From Lacticaseibacillus sharpeae JCM 1186 = DSM 20505 (GTDB lineage Bacteria; Bacillota; Bacilli; Lactobacillales; Lactobacillaceae): DNA of 32,299 bases. Position 1 is the first letter of the stretch; every line of letters starts with the position of its first letter. Shown here piece after piece: positions 31,935-32,299 of this stretch. The notes under the pieces were generated by a model. That model saw only the letters and a list, made by a program, of their open reading frames with translations, had not been told where the DNA came from and searched no databases. Both the position numbers and the translations under genes were made by a program. The stretch spans positions 46,780 to 79,078 of the forward strand of contig NZ_AYYO01000014.1 in NCBI RefSeq assembly GCF_001436225.1. Reading direction: 5' to 3'.

Positions 31935-32166
31935 GCGTTTGGTGATAAGCATTGATGGTATTGATTTTATTGTCAATTTGAAGATTGTTGCTGAATAATA
32001 ATGTTTAGCCATACAAAAAGGCCGCCAACTAGTGACGACCAACCAAGTATATTGGCGTGCCAATTCAGTACCACTTCATCCAAATTCAGCCGATTTCAAC
32101 CGTTTCAATCGTACCAAGAATGCCGTTAAATCAACAATCCGACGTCATTCAAACCGTCAGATTACA
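31935..32166. other. Right end of the element, non-coding
   Basis: No gene supported. AAAAAGGCCGCC-AACTAGT-GACGACC near 32016-32040 reads on the - strand as a terminator-like hairpin with a T run, but no - gene precedes it. CAGTACCA (32066-32073) repeats the left-end arm motif. Short TTTCAA and TTCA repeats lie at 32094-32150. Confidence 0.45.
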
Positions 32167-32224
32167 ACTCGAAATCCGTCGAACCGGTAATACCGGCGCG
32201 CAGGTTCAAATCCTGTACTCTCCT
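32167..32224 (+). repeat. attR: displaced 3' half of the host tRNA-Ser
   Basis: The 21-base core (32167-32187) is followed by a diverged tRNA 3' half: the variable arm lacks one C, the T-arm is GCAGG-TTCAAAT-CCTGT, and the end is ACTCTCC plus T. It has no 5' half, so it is not a functional tRNA. By the logic of integration this should be the original host sequence. Confidence 0.85.
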
Positions 32225-32243
32225 TCATTTTTTTAAAAACTAC

Positions 32244-32299
32244 GGCTCTTCGTCAAGTAGAGTTGATAGAACTTTTTGAAAGCACTTGGACCTTAATTG
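32244..32299. mobile_element. Possible left end of an ISL3-family insertion sequence (cut by window end)
   Basis: GGCTCTTCGTCAAGTAGAG at 32244-32262 resembles, from memory, the terminal inverted repeats of ISL3-family elements, which often begin GGCTCTTTGTCAA. The transposase would lie beyond the window. Confidence 0.35.

Larger units (their letters stand above)
25837..32187. mobile_element. Integrative mobilizable element in tRNA-Ser (about 6.3 kb)
   Basis: Bounded by a 21-base direct repeat that starts ACTCGAAATCC (25837-25857 and 32167-32187). Contents in order: tyrosine integrase, MobT/Rep_trans-type relaxase, oriT-like hairpin, DUF3173 protein, XRE regulator, HigBA-like pair, methylase remnant, ArsR regulator and CadD. 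There are no coupling-protein, secretion or phage structural genes, so transfer would need a helper conjugative element. The integrase lies next to the tRNA, as usual. Classification as an IME is an inference from gene content. Confidence 0.85.

Noticed and set aside
32016-32040. Terminator-like hairpin on the - strand near the right end
   Set aside because: No - strand gene leads into it within the window; noted in the region entry only.

Overview
The window looks like a chromosomal segment of a fairly GC-rich lactic acid bacterium (Lactobacillaceae). Reasons: the gene order truB-ribF / hrcA-grpE-dnaK-dnaJ / lepA, strong AGGAGG-type ribosome sites with several TTG and GTG starts, a CIRCE operator, an alsS-alsD acetoin module, and DUF2325 and DUF960 family proteins. 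Species is not assigned.

Bases 1-12100 (+ strand) are housekeeping: the end of truB overlapping ribF; the CIRCE-controlled chaperone operon hrcA-grpE-dnaK with dnaJ behind a terminator; a DUF2325 protein; an alsS-alsD operon (pyruvate to acetolactate to acetoin); and lepA. Bases 12200-16230 hold a YefM-YoeB-type toxin-antitoxin pair, a possible Ntn-hydrolase-like protein, two divergent XRE regulators and recQ. Bases 16230-25500 are mixed: a small membrane protein, galE (-), recJ-apt (+), a secreted or membrane orphan (-), a YbaK-type deacylase and a DUF960 protein (+), two small orphans, a BCCT osmolyte-type transporter and a maltose-acetyltransferase-like enzyme (-). Most units end in clear intrinsic terminators, several of them shared by convergent genes.

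Bases 25808-32299 are the most interesting part. A tRNA-Ser(CGA) gene at 25808 is followed by a tyrosine integrase, a MobT/Rep_trans-type relaxase with an oriT-like hairpin, a DUF3173 protein, an XRE regulator, a HigBA-like toxin-antitoxin pair, the N-terminal remnant of an MmeI-like methylase, and a lower-GC cassette of an ArsR-family regulator plus a CadD transporter. A second, partial copy of the tRNA 3' half lies at 32167. I read this as a complete integrative mobilizable element of about 6.3 kb inserted in the tRNA anticodon region. It has no coupling protein or type IV secretion genes, so it would depend on a helper. The tRNA gene is a host/element chimera: the T-arms of the two copies differ but each still pairs. 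The left end of an ISL3-like insertion sequence may start just past the far attachment site.

Smaller points: the YoeB-like toxin lacks its terminal tyrosine because of a TAG codon; the BCCT gene seems to start at ATT and has a terminator hairpin directly in its leader; the HigB-like toxin mRNA may be leaderless; and the cad regulator lacks the usual alpha-3 metal-binding cysteines. All calls come from reading the sequence alone; no database search or folding program was run.
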